From assembly GCF_014200375.1 (NCBI RefSeq), contig NZ_JACHBP010000001.1, forward strand, positions 1-64,000: 64,000 bases of DNA, in the 5' to 3' direction. Position numbers and translations under genes: made by a program. Shown in pieces: positions 46,839 to 56,590 of this stretch. This stretch comes from Terrimesophilobacter mesophilus (GTDB taxonomy: Bacteria; Actinomycetota; Actinomycetes; Actinomycetales; Microbacteriaceae). The first letter of the stretch is position 1, and every line of letters starts with the position of its first letter. The notes under the pieces are model-generated. The model saw only the letters and a program-made list of their open reading frames with translations. It did not search any database and had not been told where the DNA came from.

Positions 46839-47537
46839 ATGGCCGCGAAAGCGAATGAGGGCAAGGCCCTCGAGGTCGAGGTCGACGGTGTCCGGTTCCT
46901 GCGGATTCCGATCACGACGCGTCTCGTCGGCCCGCAAGACGACATCGTCGAGATCGTCACGACGTATGCGCCGGGGCAACTCGAGGCGGGGGACCGGCTC
47001 TTCATCACCGAGAAGATCGTGGCGATCACCCAGGGCCGCGCATACCCGGTCGACTCGATAACGCCGCGTCCGCTCGCCGTGAGGCTCTCGAAGTACGTGA
47101 CGAAGACGCCGGGCGGCATCGGTCTCGGGATGCCGGAGACCATGGAAATGGCTCTGCGGGAGTGCGGTACGGTTCGCATCCTGTTCGCAGCGGCCGTCGC
47201 CGCCGTCACGAAGCTGTTCGGTGCGCGCGGTGCATTCTACGTGGTGGCCGGACCGAAGGCGCGCGGCATCGACGGGCCGACGAGCGGGACGATCCCGCCA
47301 TACAACTCCCACGTCGTTCTCGCGCCGGACAAGCCGGGCGAGGTTGCGCGCCGGCTCAAGTCAGCGCTGCGGCCCGATATCGACGTGCTCATCGTCGATA
47401 TCAACGATTTCGGGGGTAACGTCCTCGGTTCGACCCTCCGTTCGAGCGACAACAGGCTCGTCGAACGGGTGCTGGCCGACAACCCTCTCGGGCAGGGGCG
47501 GCAGAGCACGCCGCTCGGCATCATCCGTCGCGCCTGA
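46839..47537 (+). CDS. Coenzyme F420-0:L-glutamate ligase-like protein (CofE/FbiB N-terminal fold)
   Basis: A 232-residue protein of the CofE fold. Seen are FITEKIVAITQGRAYPVDSI (about 54-73, the GTP/metal-binding start), MEMALRECGTVRILFAAAV and the conserved DINDFGGNVLGSTL (about 187-200). True CofE joins glutamate to F420-0. No other F420 gene is in view, and this gene is a known neighbour of sigA in actinobacteria, so it may have a different ligand. It starts six bases after sigA. The function is inferred from fold resemblance. Confidence 0.7.
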   Translation: MAAKANEGKALEVEVDGVRFLRIPITTRLVGPQDDIVEIVTTYAPGQLEAGDRLFITEKIVAITQGRAYPVDSITPRPLAVRLSKYVTKTPGGIGLGMPETMEMALRECGTVRILFAAAVAAVTKLFGARGAFYVVAGPKARGIDGPTSGTIPPYNSHVVLAPDKPGEVARRLKSALRPDIDVLIVDINDFGGNVLGSTLRSSDNRLVERVLADNPLGQGRQSTPLGIIRRA

Positions 47538-47576
47538 GACGCGATCGACCCGCACCCCGAACTTTCGCGGCCCTCT

Positions 47577-48602
47577 TCAGAAGCCGATGACCTCGCTGTA
47601 GAGCGGGAGCAGTCCGGTCCTGGTGCCTGTGAGACTCGGTTTCGCCTGGAAGACGCCGGTGTTGTAGTTGCCTTCGATGACGACCGGCCGATCGGGGGAG
47701 ATCGCGATGTCCCAGCCGACGTAGGGGATCTCCGGAACGATGCGGGCCACCTCGTCGACGAGCGCGAGCACCTCCCGGTAGAGGGGAACCTGGAATCCTG
47801 GAATCCGGATCCCCGAGAGGGGGTGGATCTCGTAGGCATCGCCCTCGATGTCGAACGCGGCGTGGAGGGCGACCCCGGATTCGTCGAGCATCGTGTACAT
47901 GCCGCCGTGTGCGAAGTTGTCGATGACGCCGCCGTTGCCCATCTTGAGCACCCTGGCGAGGACGTGGACCTCCGTGCCGTCGAAATAGGTGATGATGCGG
48001 AGCGAGTTGACACTGCTCGGATTGAGCGCTGTCATGGCCGGATGCTGCGGGATGATCTGCTCCACGAGGAACTGCCTGTGCGCGAGCAACTCGGAGCGGA
48101 AGGCGTCGAAGTCCGGGATGTCGGCGGCTTCCCGCCGCTCGATCCCCTGCCCCCCGTCGCTGTCGGTGACCTTGACGATGACCGAGCCGTGACGGCGAAC
48201 GAACGACTCGAGCTCCGCACTCGTGGCGGCTCGCACATCGAGCGATTCGCGGCCGGTGTATGCGGCGAATTTCTGCACGAACTCCGACTTGTCGGCGAAG
48301 AAGTGCCGGAACGGCTTCTGGTTCACGAGCTGTGCGATGTGATTGGACTTCGGATGCGTCATGTAGGTGATGCGCTCACGGTGCTTGAGGAGGTGGAAGT
48401 CCCAGTCCTGATAGTCGGTGAAACCGGTCTCGTGAGCCGCTGCAGACCAGATCATGTCCGCCGCGATCCAGAGCATGGGCTTACCGGATGATGCGCTCAG
48501 CTTTCGCGCAATCCGGAACAGGTTCGTCGTGTCGACGTTCGATGCGCGCCAGAAGAAGTACTTGATGCGCCGCCACAGGCCAAGGGAGCGGCGTTCGCCC
48601 AC
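47577..48602 (-). CDS. Sugar-transfer-associated ATP-grasp protein
   Basis: A 341-residue ATP-grasp fold related to the ATPgrasp_ST family. The ATP-binding region is VIVKVTDSDGGQGIERRE (about 140-157), then FLVEQIIPQHPAM (about 177-189), SVNSLRIITYFDG and the magnesium loop VVIEGNYNTGVFQAK near the end. Such proteins are often found with cell-surface polysaccharide enzymes, joining an acyl or amino group with ATP. The GTG start directly follows the DUF7455 stop (TAA then GTG), so translation is coupled. It converges with the CofE-like gene, which may be functionally linked. Confidence 0.8.
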   Translation of the reverse strand: MGERRSLGLWRRIKYFFWRASNVDTTNLFRIARKLSASSGKPMLWIAADMIWSAAAHETGFTDYQDWDFHLLKHRERITYMTHPKSNHIAQLVNQKPFRHFFADKSEFVQKFAAYTGRESLDVRAATSAELESFVRRHGSVIVKVTDSDGGQGIERREAADIPDFDAFRSELLAHRQFLVEQIIPQHPAMTALNPSSVNSLRIITYFDGTEVHVLARVLKMGNGGVIDNFAHGGMYTMLDESGVALHAAFDIEGDAYEIHPLSGIRIPGFQVPLYREVLALVDEVARIVPEIPYVGWDIAISPDRPVVIEGNYNTGVFQAKPSLTGTRTGLLPLYSEVIGF

Positions 48603-48830
48603 TTAGCGGTCCTCGTGCAGCCGGTCAGACTCGTCGTGCCAGTCCGTGGCGACGGCCTCGAGCTTCTCCTGGTGGCGCCGACCGTGGTGCGCGCAGAACA
48701 GGAGCTCGCTCTCGCCGATCATGACGCGGATGTACGCCTGCGCTCCACAGCTGTCGCAGCGGTCGAGTGCCGTGAGCTGGTAGGAGTCGCGCTCGATTGT
48801 TGCCGTGTTCTCGGCGGTGACCTGAGACAT
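48603..48830 (-). CDS. DUF7455 family small zinc-binding protein
   Basis: A 75-residue protein with RCDSCGAQAYIRV and the C-terminal FCAHHGRRHQEKL, giving four likely zinc ligands (two cysteines of CxxC, then cysteine and histidines). Proteins like this in actinobacteria lie upstream of the topoisomerase IV B gene, as here. Function is unknown. A GGGAG precedes the ATG. A TATAGA on the minus strand at 48857-48862 is a possible -10. The stop TAA touches the ATP-grasp start. Confidence 0.88.
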   Translation of the reverse strand: MSQVTAENTATIERDSYQLTALDRCDSCGAQAYIRVMIGESELLFCAHHGRRHQEKLEAVATDWHDESDRLHEDR

Positions 48831-49030
48831 GTTGACTCCCATCGCTGTTGTCTGCCTCTATACAAACACGCCGCCGGCGTTTTCGTCGGCTCGTCGACGG
48901 GTATTTCGCTGTACGCGTAGCCACGCGTGAGGAGGGGGGTGTCGGATGCAGGCGAGGGTACCGGCGCTCATTAGGGTTGAAGACGGCCCCGGGACATCCT
49001 GCGGCTCCAGGCGATGCACGGAGGTTCTCA

Positions 49031-51112
49031 GTGGCGGGATCCGACTACTCTGCGCGGCACTTGTCCGTGCTCGAAGGTCTTGAGGCCGTCCGCAAGCGCC
49101 CGGGCATGTACATCGGGTCGACCGACTCGCGCGGACTCATGCACTGCCTGTGGGAGATCATCGACAACTCGGTGGATGAGGCGCTCGGAGGTTTCGGCGA
49201 CGAGATCGACGTCATCCTGCACGCGGATGACAGTGTCGAGGTTCGTGACCGGGCGAGGGGCATCCCCGTCGACATCGAACCGAAGACCGGGCTCTCCGGT
49301 GTGGAGGTCGTGTTCACCAAGCTGCACGCCGGCGGCAAATTCGGGTCGGGTTCCTACACCTCGTCGGGCGGCCTGCACGGTGTCGGTGCATCCGTTGTCA
49401 ACGCCCTCTCAGAGCGGCTCGACGTCGAGGTTGATCGTGACGGCAAGACGTGGGCGATGTCGTTCCATCGCGGAGAGCCCGGGACGTTCGCTGACTCCGG
49501 TGCTCCGAGACCGGATGCCCCGTTCACCGCGTTCGTCTCGGGAAGCGAACTACGGGTGGTCGGAAAGGTCGCCAAGGGTGTGACCGGTACGCGAGTGCGG
49601 TACTGGGCGGATCCGCAGATCTTCACCCGCGGAGCGACGTTCCAGACCGAGGAGCTCCTGGGCAGGGCTCGCCAGACCGCCTTCCTCGTCAAGGGTGTCG
49701 GCATCCGGGTCGAGGACCTCAGGGGCGATGAACCGATCAGGGAGAACTTCCGATACGCGGGCGGGATCGTCGAGTACGTCGACTTCCTGTCGAAGGATTC
49801 GGCGGTGACGTCGACCTGGCTCATCCAGGGAACCGGATCGTTCACCGAGACCGTCCCCGTCCTCGACGACAAAGGGCACATGGCTCCCACCGAGCTCGAG
49901 CGCGAGTGCGAGGTCGAGGTCGCCATGAGGTGGGGCACGGGTTACGACACCGAGGTTCGCAGCTACGTCAACATCATCTCGACCCCCAAGGGTGGAACGC
50001 ACCTGACCGGCTTCGAGCAGGGACTGATGAAGTTCCTTCGCGCCCAGGTGGAGCAGAACGCGCGCCGGCTCAAGGCGGGCAACGACAAACTGGAGAAGGA
50101 CGACATCCTCGCCGGGCTCACCGCGGTTCTCACCGTACGGTTGCCAGAGCCGCAGTTCGAAGGCCAGACGAAGGAAGTGCTGGGGACGCCGGCCGTGCGC
50201 AACATCGTCGCGAACGTGATCGCGAAGGGGCTGGGAGAGCGATTCTCCTCCTCGAAGCGTGACGACAAGAACCAGGCCGGTCTCGTGCTCGACAAGATCG
50301 TCGCCGAGATGAAGGCCCGGGTCTCCGCCAGGGCGCACAAGGAGACCCAGCGGCGCAAGAACGCTCTCGAGAGCTCGTCCCTCCCCGCCAAACTCGTGGA
50401 CTGCCGCAGCAATGATGTCGCCAACAGCGAGTTGTTCATCGTGGAGGGCGACTCCGCCCTCGGTACGGCCAAGCTCGCCCGTGACAGCGAATACCAGGCG
50501 CTCCTGCCGATCCGCGGCAAGATCCTCAACGTGCAGAAGGCTTCGTTGCCCGACATGCTCTCCAACGCCGAGTGCGCCTCGATCATTCAGGTCATCGGGG
50601 CGGGGTCGGGGCGCAGCTTCGACCTGTCGAGCGCCCGATACGGCAAGGTCATCATCATGAGCGATGCGGATGTCGATGGCGCGCACATCCGGACCCTCCT
50701 GCTCACGCTCTTCCACCGCTACATGCCCGCCATGATCGAGGACGGCCGGGTGTACGCCGCCGTACCACCGCTGCACCGGGTCATCGTGCAGAATCCCGGA
50801 ACGAAGCCGAACGAGACGATCTACACCTACTCGGAGGCTGAGCTGAACGGCGTGCTGGCCGGCCTCAAGAAGGCGGGCAAGCGGTACCAGGATCCGATCC
50901 AGCGCTACAAGGGTCTCGGAGAGATGGATGCCGACCAACTCTCATCGACGACGATGGATCGCCGGTACCGCACGCTGCGGCGGGTGCGGATCCCGGATGC
51001 CCAGGCTGCCGAGAAGGTCTTCGAGTTGCTCATGGGGAACGACGTCGCCCCGCGCAAGGAGTTCATCGTGGCGGGGGCCGCGGGCCTCAGTCGCGACCGC
51101 ATCGACGTGTGA
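49031..51112 (+). CDS. parE: DNA topoisomerase IV subunit B (type IIA, ParE)
   Basis: A 693-residue ATPase/TOPRIM subunit. The GHKL site is seen with IIDNSVDEALGGF and GLHGVGASVVNAL (about 115-127), the ATP-lid lysine region and the TOPRIM site EGDSALG and MSDADVDGAHIRTLLL (about 471 and 542). It decatenates DNA with ParC. It is called ParE because gyrase is normally encoded near dnaA and the partner at 52.9 kb lacks a full GyrA box; gyrB cannot be excluded by eye. Start GTG has GGAGG seven bases before it; the upstream frame is non-coding. Confidence 0.88.
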   Translation: MAGSDYSARHLSVLEGLEAVRKRPGMYIGSTDSRGLMHCLWEIIDNSVDEALGGFGDEIDVILHADDSVEVRDRARGIPVDIEPKTGLSGVEVVFTKLHAGGKFGSGSYTSSGGLHGVGASVVNALSERLDVEVDRDGKTWAMSFHRGEPGTFADSGAPRPDAPFTAFVSGSELRVVGKVAKGVTGTRVRYWADPQIFTRGATFQTEELLGRARQTAFLVKGVGIRVEDLRGDEPIRENFRYAGGIVEYVDFLSKDSAVTSTWLIQGTGSFTETVPVLDDKGHMAPTELERECEVEVAMRWGTGYDTEVRSYVNIISTPKGGTHLTGFEQGLMKFLRAQVEQNARRLKAGNDKLEKDDILAGLTAVLTVRLPEPQFEGQTKEVLGTPAVRNIVANVIAKGLGERFSSSKRDDKNQAGLVLDKIVAEMKARVSARAHKETQRRKNALESSSLPAKLVDCRSNDVANSELFIVEGDSALGTAKLARDSEYQALLPIRGKILNVQKASLPDMLSNAECASIIQVIGAGSGRSFDLSSARYGKVIIMSDADVDGAHIRTLLLTLFHRYMPAMIEDGRVYAAVPPLHRVIVQNPGTKPNETIYTYSEAELNGVLAGLKKAGKRYQDPIQRYKGLGEMDADQLSSTTMDRRYRTLRRVRIPDAQAAEKVFELLMGNDVAPRKEFIVAGAAGLSRDRIDV

Positions 51113-51171
51113 ACGTTTATTCGAATATAGTTGCTAATATCGATCGAACACTGTAGGCTCGTCCTATCATA

Positions 51172-52491
51172 TTGCTCGAACAAACATCCTACGAATCGGT
51201 GTCGATCCCGATTGATCCGCAGGCAGCGGACGTGGATCTCGTGTTCGAACTGATGGTCGCCGAGTTGTCGGGGATCAACCCCTTCCGAGAAAGCCTCGAC
51301 CGGCTCGGGGCGATCGAAAGAGCCCGTTCTGCGCTGTTCGCTGAGGAGGCGCTCGAGCTCATGGGGATGGTTCGCATGGCCGTCGCGGAGGCCGGCCCCC
51401 GAGCGGACGTCGATCTCGTCGTCCGCTCCGTGACGGCGGAGATCGCGGTCGCCCGGCACCTCTCGGACCGTACGATGCAGTCGCGAGTCTCCGAGGCCTG
51501 GCGTCTCGTCGAGGATTTCCCGTTCACGTTGCACGCGCTTGAGGGGGGCCGGGTCAGTGTCGCTCACGCGCGGGTTCTGATGGCAGAAGGCATGACCATT
51601 CAGGATCCCCAGCGGCGTGTCGACTACGAATCGGCCGTTCTCGAGCGGGTCGACTCCGTGACGCCCGGTCGCCTTCGCCGGCTCGCGAGGGCTGCTGCCT
51701 CTTCGATCGCGGAGGTCTCCTGTGAAGACCGTCATGCGAAGGCGATGGAGGACCGCTCGGTTTCCTGCACCGAACGCGACAATGGGATGTCGGAGATTGT
51801 GGCAGTGATTCCCACAATTCTTGCCGCCGGTATCGTGGACCGACTCACCCAGCTGGGCAAGGCTGTGAAGGCAGCGCGGATCGCCGACCCGCACACGCCC
51901 GATACGTCCCCGGTGGATGCGCGCACCCTGGATCAGTTGCGCGCCGACCTGTTCTGCGACCTTCTGTTGACCGCCGAGCCGAGCGGGCATCCGCACGCGG
52001 CGGTCGATGCCATTCGTGCCGAAGTTGCCATCCTGATTCCCGCTCTGACCTTGCTGGGCGAGAGTGACGAACCGGCGACGATCCTGGGGCGCGGGCCGAT
52101 CGGTCTCGACGACGCCCTGCGGATGGCGGCGAATGCCCCATCGCTCGTCCGGGTGATCACCGATCCGGTCACGGACATGGTTCTGGCCACAGACAACTAT
52201 CGAACCACTAAGAAACTTCGACGCTATCTGCGAAGGCGGGATGGCCGTTGCCGATGTCCTTCCTGTAACCGGTCGGCATGGCGCAGCGACATCGACCACA
52301 CGATCCCATTCTCCGATGGTGGACCCACCGAGCCAGGCAACCTCGCGTGCTTGTGCCCCGGGCACCACACCATCAAACATCTGCCCGGATGGAGCCTGCG
52401 CCAACTCGAGCCCGGAGTTCTGGAGTGGACTACTCCGCACGGCATCGTCGCGGTCGACCGCCCAGACACTCCAGTTCGGTTCACCGCTTGA
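51172..52491 (+). CDS. HNH endonuclease with DUF222 domain
   Basis: A 439-residue protein of the DUF222/13E12 repeat family. The N-terminal ~300 residues are DUF222 helices. The C-terminal HNH nuclease is RCRCPSCNRSAW (CxxC pair) then DIDHTIPFSDGGPTEPGN and CPGHHTIKH. Family members occur as many dispersed copies in actinobacterial genomes and are of unclear role. TTG 51172 is the longest start; GTG 51199 fits the -10-like TATCAT at 51165-51170. The 59 bases before it are AT-rich and hold CGAATAT/ATATCG arms. It lies between parE and the NUDIX gene, overlapping the latter by 11 bases. Confidence 0.9.
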   Translation: MLEQTSYESVSIPIDPQAADVDLVFELMVAELSGINPFRESLDRLGAIERARSALFAEEALELMGMVRMAVAEAGPRADVDLVVRSVTAEIAVARHLSDRTMQSRVSEAWRLVEDFPFTLHALEGGRVSVAHARVLMAEGMTIQDPQRRVDYESAVLERVDSVTPGRLRRLARAAASSIAEVSCEDRHAKAMEDRSVSCTERDNGMSEIVAVIPTILAAGIVDRLTQLGKAVKAARIADPHTPDTSPVDARTLDQLRADLFCDLLLTAEPSGHPHAAVDAIRAEVAILIPALTLLGESDEPATILGRGPIGLDDALRMAANAPSLVRVITDPVTDMVLATDNYRTTKKLRRYLRRRDGRCRCPSCNRSAWRSDIDHTIPFSDGGPTEPGNLACLCPGHHTIKHLPGWSLRQLEPGVLEWTTPHGIVAVDRPDTPVRFTA

Positions 52492-52921
52492 TTTGCACCC
52501 TCACCAGTTCGGCGAGAGCCTCGGGGTTAATCGTCTCGGTGGTCGACTCCAGCTCGTCGAGGGACCACCAGCGCGACTCGAGCATGCTGCGCTTTTCGAG
52601 GTCCGTCCACCCGTGCGGGTCAATGACAAACTCATTCACCCGCGCCACGAAGAACTGCTCGTACCGGTGCAGCTGGACATCCTCGAAAGCGAAATCGATC
52701 TCCTGCTCGTACACGGGACCGCTCACCGAGGCCAATGTGAGCCCGGTTTCTTCCCTCACCTCGCGCAGGGCTGCTTCGTGCGGGCTCTCGCCAGGGTCAA
52801 GACCGCCGCCGGGGGTGAACCACCAGGATCCACGATCCGGCGCAGACGAGTCCCTGCCGCGAAACAGCAGCACCCGGCTGTGCTCGTCGAACAGGATCAC
52901 CCTGGCCGCTCGGCGGTTCAC
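52481..52921 (-). CDS. NUDIX hydrolase
   Basis: A 146-residue pyrophosphohydrolase. The Nudix box is intact: GGGLDPGESPHEAALREV followed by REETGL (about 38-61). The substrate (nucleoside diphosphate derivative) cannot be told. It starts at a GTG seven bases after the parC stop on the same strand, so it is probably coexpressed with parC, perhaps cleaning damaged nucleotides. It converges with the HNH gene. Confidence 0.9.
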   Translation of the reverse strand: MNRRAARVILFDEHSRVLLFRGRDSSAPDRGSWWFTPGGGLDPGESPHEAALREVREETGLTLASVSGPVYEQEIDFAFEDVQLHRYEQFFVARVNEFVIDPHGWTDLEKRSMLESRWWSLDELESTTETINPEALAELVRVQIKR

Positions 52922-52928
52922 GGAGGCC

Positions 52929-55421
52929 TCATGACGACGATGAAGCGGAGGCTCCGATCGAACCGATCACGGCGTCGAGGGGCGACCCGGACGCGTCCCG
53001 CTTCGCACCGACATCCGGAAGCTCCCGTGCTGCGCCATCCGTCCCCACGGCGAGGGCGGGCTCGGGGCCGGCCCAGGCGAGCGCGAGCGCATCCTCGCCC
53101 TTGAGGAACGCGTGGCAGCGCACCCCGCCGGTTCCGCGGCCCTTACCGGGGAACTCGTCGAACCGGGAGACCTTGGCGCGACCGGGGTCGGTGCCGGCGA
53201 TCGTGCCGGCGTTCGTCGAGACCGAAGCGACCACGACATTCGCCGCGGGGTCGACCGAACCGAAGTGGATGACCGACGCACTCGTCGAGAGGCGGATGCC
53301 GGCCATGCCTGCTGCGCTTCTGCCCTGCGGGCGCACCGACTCGGCGGGGAAGTGCAGCAATTGCGCATCCGAGGTCACGAAGACGAGCTCCTCAGCGTCG
53401 GCGCCGTCCGCAGATAGGCCTTGTGATGTGCCGACGACCTCATCGCCATCCTTGAGCGCGATGACCTCGAAATCGGGGCGGCCGGGGTAGTCGCCGGGGG
53501 AGAGTCGCTTGACGACGCCCTGCTTGGTCCCGAGTGCGATGGGCGCGTCCGAGTCGAGGGAGACGAGCGCGATGACATGCTCCTTCTTCGCATCCAGGGC
53601 AAGATACTCGGCGACCTTCGCACCAGCGGCGAGCTGGATCGAGTTCTCCGGTACCTGCGGCAGGTCGACGGGGGAGAGCCGCACGAGCCGGCCGAGATTC
53701 GTCACGGCGCCGATCTCCGTGCGACTCGTCGTCACGACCGACGAACGGATGGCGTCGTGCTTGCTGCGCCGAACGGCCCGCGCCGGCACATCCGACATGC
53801 CATCGCCAATGTCGACCCGGATGACTCTGCCCGTCGTCGAGAGCAGCACGCGGCACGGGGTGTCGGCGATCTCGAGGGATGTCGCCGCCGCGGGCGCGGT
53901 GGCCGTCGTCGTGAACGCGGCGGAGGGGCGCGCTTCGGTCAGGAGGGTCCTGCGCGGCGTCCCGAACTCCTCGGCAACGGCCTCCAACTCATCGGAGACG
54001 AGCTGGCGGATGCGTGCCGGGTCGGCCAGCAGCAGTTCGAGCTCGGCGATCTCGGCCCTCAGCTTGTCGCGTTCGGTCTCGAGCTCGATCCGGGAGAATT
54101 TCGTGAGCCTGCGCAACCGCAGCTCGAGGATGTACTCCGCCTGCACCTCGCTCAGGTCGAAGACGCCCATGAGTCGCTTGCGTGCGGCGTCCGAATCGTC
54201 ACTGGCGCGAATGACCTGGATGACCTCGTCGATGTCGAGGATCGCGATGAGCAGCCCGTCGACGAGATGCAGCCGCTCCCTGCGGCGTGCGAGCCGGAAT
54301 GACGTGCGCCGCGTCGTGACCGAGACCCGGTGGTCGAGGTAGACCTGCAGCAGTTCCCGAAGTCCGAGTGTCCGGGGCCCACCGTCGACGAGTGTCACGT
54401 TGTTGATGTTGAACTGGTCCTCGAGCGGCGTGTGCTTGTAGAGCTGCTCGAGGACGGCCTGCGGGTTGAATCCAGTCTTGATGCCGATGACGAGCCGCAG
54501 CCCGTGCTTTCGGTCGGTGAGGTCGGTGACGTCGGAGATGCCGGCCAGCTTCTTCGAATTGACGCCATCCTTGATCTTCTCGATGACCTTCTCGGTGCCG
54601 ACCATGTAGGGCAGTTCCGTCACAACGAGTCCGGTCTTGCGCGCCGTGACGGATTCGATCGAGACCCGCGCCCTGGTCTTGAAACTTCCGCGGCCGCTCT
54701 CGTAGGCGTCCCGGATTCCGTCGAGCCCCACGATGGTCCCGCCTGTGGGGAGGTCCGGGCCGGGGATGTAGGACATGAGCTCGTCGAGACTCGCATCCGG
54801 ATGCGCGAGAAGATGCCGGGCGCCTCCGACGACCTCGATGAGATTGTGCGGGGCCATGTTCGTGGCCATGCCCACAGCGATGCCGGATGCGCCGTTCACG
54901 AGCAGGTTCGGGAAGGCCGCGGGAAGAACGTCCGGCTGCGTGAGCTGGTTGTCGTAATTCGGTACGAAGTCGACGACATCCTCGTCGAGGTCCGAAACCA
55001 TGGCCATGGCTGCCGCGGCGAGGCGGGCCTCGGTGTACCGGGGCGCGGCAGGACCGTCGTCGAGGGAACCGAAGTTTCCATGGCCGTCGACGAGGGGTAC
55101 CCGCAGAATGAACGCCTGCGCCAGTCGCACCATGGCGTCATAGATGGAGGCGTCACCGTGCGGGTGCAGCTTGCCCATGACATCCCCCACGACGCGCGAG
55201 GACTTGACGTGTCCGCGGTCGGGGCGAAGCCCCATCTCGCTCATCTGGTACAGGATGCGGCGCTGCACGGGTTTCAGCCCGTCGCGGGCATCCGGGAGGG
55301 CGCGAGAGTAGATGACGGAGTACGCATACTCGAGGTACGACCCCTCCATCTCGGTCGATACGTCGATGTCGTCGATGCGCTCGCCTTCGGGGCGGGCAGG
55401 GGTGTCAGCGGTGGTAGTCAT
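52929..55421 (-). CDS. parC: DNA topoisomerase IV subunit A (ParC)
   Basis: An 830-residue type IIA topoisomerase A subunit. The catalytic tyrosine is Tyr129 in [10 protein letters not shown], and the DNA gate parts [12 protein letters not shown] and NDNQ-like regions ([16 protein letters not shown]) are conserved. The C-terminal ~320 residues form the beta-pinwheel, but the GyrA box (QRRGGKG) is not intact; only [10 protein letters not shown] near 770 resembles it. It pairs with ParE encoded at 49 kb. The start ATG is 12 bases from the divergent phosphatase ATG. Confidence 0.88.
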   Translation of the reverse strand: MTTTADTPARPEGERIDDIDVSTEMEGSYLEYAYSVIYSRALPDARDGLKPVQRRILYQMSEMGLRPDRGHVKSSRVVGDVMGKLHPHGDASIYDAMVRLAQAFILRVPLVDGHGNFGSLDDGPAAPRYTEARLAAAAMAMVSDLDEDVVDFVPNYDNQLTQPDVLPAAFPNLLVNGASGIAVGMATNMAPHNLIEVVGGARHLLAHPDASLDELMSYIPGPDLPTGGTIVGLDGIRDAYESGRGSFKTRARVSIESVTARKTGLVVTELPYMVGTEKVIEKIKDGVNSKKLAGISDVTDLTDRKHGLRLVIGIKTGFNPQAVLEQLYKHTPLEDQFNINNVTLVDGGPRTLGLRELLQVYLDHRVSVTTRRTSFRLARRRERLHLVDGLLIAILDIDEVIQVIRASDDSDAARKRLMGVFDLSEVQAEYILELRLRRLTKFSRIELETERDKLRAEIAELELLLADPARIRQLVSDELEAVAEEFGTPRRTLLTEARPSAAFTTTATAPAAATSLEIADTPCRVLLSTTGRVIRVDIGDGMSDVPARAVRRSKHDAIRSSVVTTSRTEIGAVTNLGRLVRLSPVDLPQVPENSIQLAAGAKVAEYLALDAKKEHVIALVSLDSDAPIALGTKQGVVKRLSPGDYPGRPDFEVIALKDGDEVVGTSQGLSADGADAEELVFVTSDAQLLHFPAESVRPQGRSAAGMAGIRLSTSASVIHFGSVDPAANVVVASVSTNAGTIAGTDPGRAKVSRFDEFPGKGRGTGGVRCHAFLKGEDALALAWAGPEPALAVGTDGAARELPDVGAKRDASGSPLDAVIGSIGASASSSS

Positions 55422-55433
55422 AGGATTGCGACC

Positions 55434-56582
55434 ATGCTACCGGCCACGAATTCCGCGCGGCCGAGCCTTGCCGATGTTCTGACGAGTTGTCTTGATGCGA
55501 TCCTCGGTCGAGGAAATACGCTGGGGCTCCCGCCCGCCGACCGGGCGATCGTTCTGCTCGTGGACGGCCTTGGTGCTTCCTCACTGCGGGCGAGGGCGGG
55601 CCACGCGAGAGTCATGGCCCGAGCATTTCAGAAGTCCTCCGTCGCGACCGCGGGGTTCCCCACCACGACTGCCGTGAACCTCGCGACGCTCACGACGGGC
55701 GCGCAGCCCGGCGTTCATGGACTCGTCGGATACACCGTGCTCGACGGCGCACACGATCGGATCGTGAACCAGCTGAACGGCTGGGATGACGGCCTGGATC
55801 CAGCCAGCTGGCAGCGTTCGCGCACGGTCTTCGAGCGGGCGGCGGATGCCGGGATCCCGAGTGTCGTCGTCGCCCAGGAACGCTACCGTGACTCCGGTTT
55901 CACCCACGCGGTGCTGCGGGGTGCCGGATACGTATCGGGCAGAACGGTTCCGGAACGGTTCGCAGCCGCCCGCCGCGTTCTGGATTCGGTCGAGAAGGGC
56001 ATCGTCTATCTCTACGTCTCCGAACTCGACCAGGCCGCGCACGCCCGCGGTTGGGAATCCGGCGAGTGGACGGACGCGCTCGAAGCGGTCGACGCGGAGC
56101 TGGGCCTATTGGCCGCCTCTCTCGGTCGCTCCGAGGGGCTGATCGTCACGGCGGATCACGGCGTGCTGGATGTGCCGGCAACCTCCCACGTGCTCTTCGG
56201 CGACGGCGCCGCACTGGTCGACGGCATCCGATTCGTCGCCGGGGAGCCGCGGTGCCTGCAGTTGCACTTCGAGCCCGATGTGAGCGAGGCGTTGCGTGCG
56301 GCGGTCGTCGACCGCTGGAAGGCGGCTGAGGGAGACCGCGCATGGGTCGTCACGCGCGAGGAGGCGATCGCGGACGGATGGTTCGGACCGGTCGTCGACG
56401 ACGCCGTTGCGCCCAGGATCGGCGACATCCTCGTGGCAGCGCGAAAAGCGATCGCCTACTACGACCTTCGAGCGGAATCGCAGGCGGGCAGGCACATGAT
56501 CGGCCAGCACGGCTCGTTCTCTCCCGAGGAGTCCGCCGTTCCCCTTCTGAGGTTCGGCGCGTTCAGTACCGCAGGGCGCTGA
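55434..56582 (+). CDS. Alkaline phosphatase/nucleotide pyrophosphatase family phosphodiesterase-like protein
   Basis: A 382-residue soluble enzyme of the alkaline phosphatase superfamily, close to nucleotide pyrophosphatase/phosphodiesterases. Metal sites are seen: [14 protein letters not shown] (Asp), the nucleophile in [10 protein letters not shown] (a threonine), [12 protein letters not shown] and [10 protein letters not shown] (Asp, His). No signal peptide is visible, so the enzyme is cytoplasmic. ATG at 55434 is 12 bases from the divergent parC start, so its promoter lies inside parC. A longer frame antisense to parC is rejected. Confidence 0.88.
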   Translation: MLPATNSARPSLADVLTSCLDAILGRGNTLGLPPADRAIVLLVDGLGASSLRARAGHARVMARAFQKSSVATAGFPTTTAVNLATLTTGAQPGVHGLVGYTVLDGAHDRIVNQLNGWDDGLDPASWQRSRTVFERAADAGIPSVVVAQERYRDSGFTHAVLRGAGYVSGRTVPERFAAARRVLDSVEKGIVYLYVSELDQAAHARGWESGEWTDALEAVDAELGLLAASLGRSEGLIVTADHGVLDVPATSHVLFGDGAALVDGIRFVAGEPRCLQLHFEPDVSEALRAAVVDRWKAAEGDRAWVVTREEAIADGWFGPVVDDAVAPRIGDILVAARKAIAYYDLRAESQAGRHMIGQHGSFSPEESAVPLLRFGAFSTAGR

Positions 56583-56590
56583 GTCGCCTG

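Noticed and set aside
51172..52491. HNH gene as an insertion sequence
   Set aside because: No terminal inverted repeats or target duplication were seen, and the family is not a transposase.
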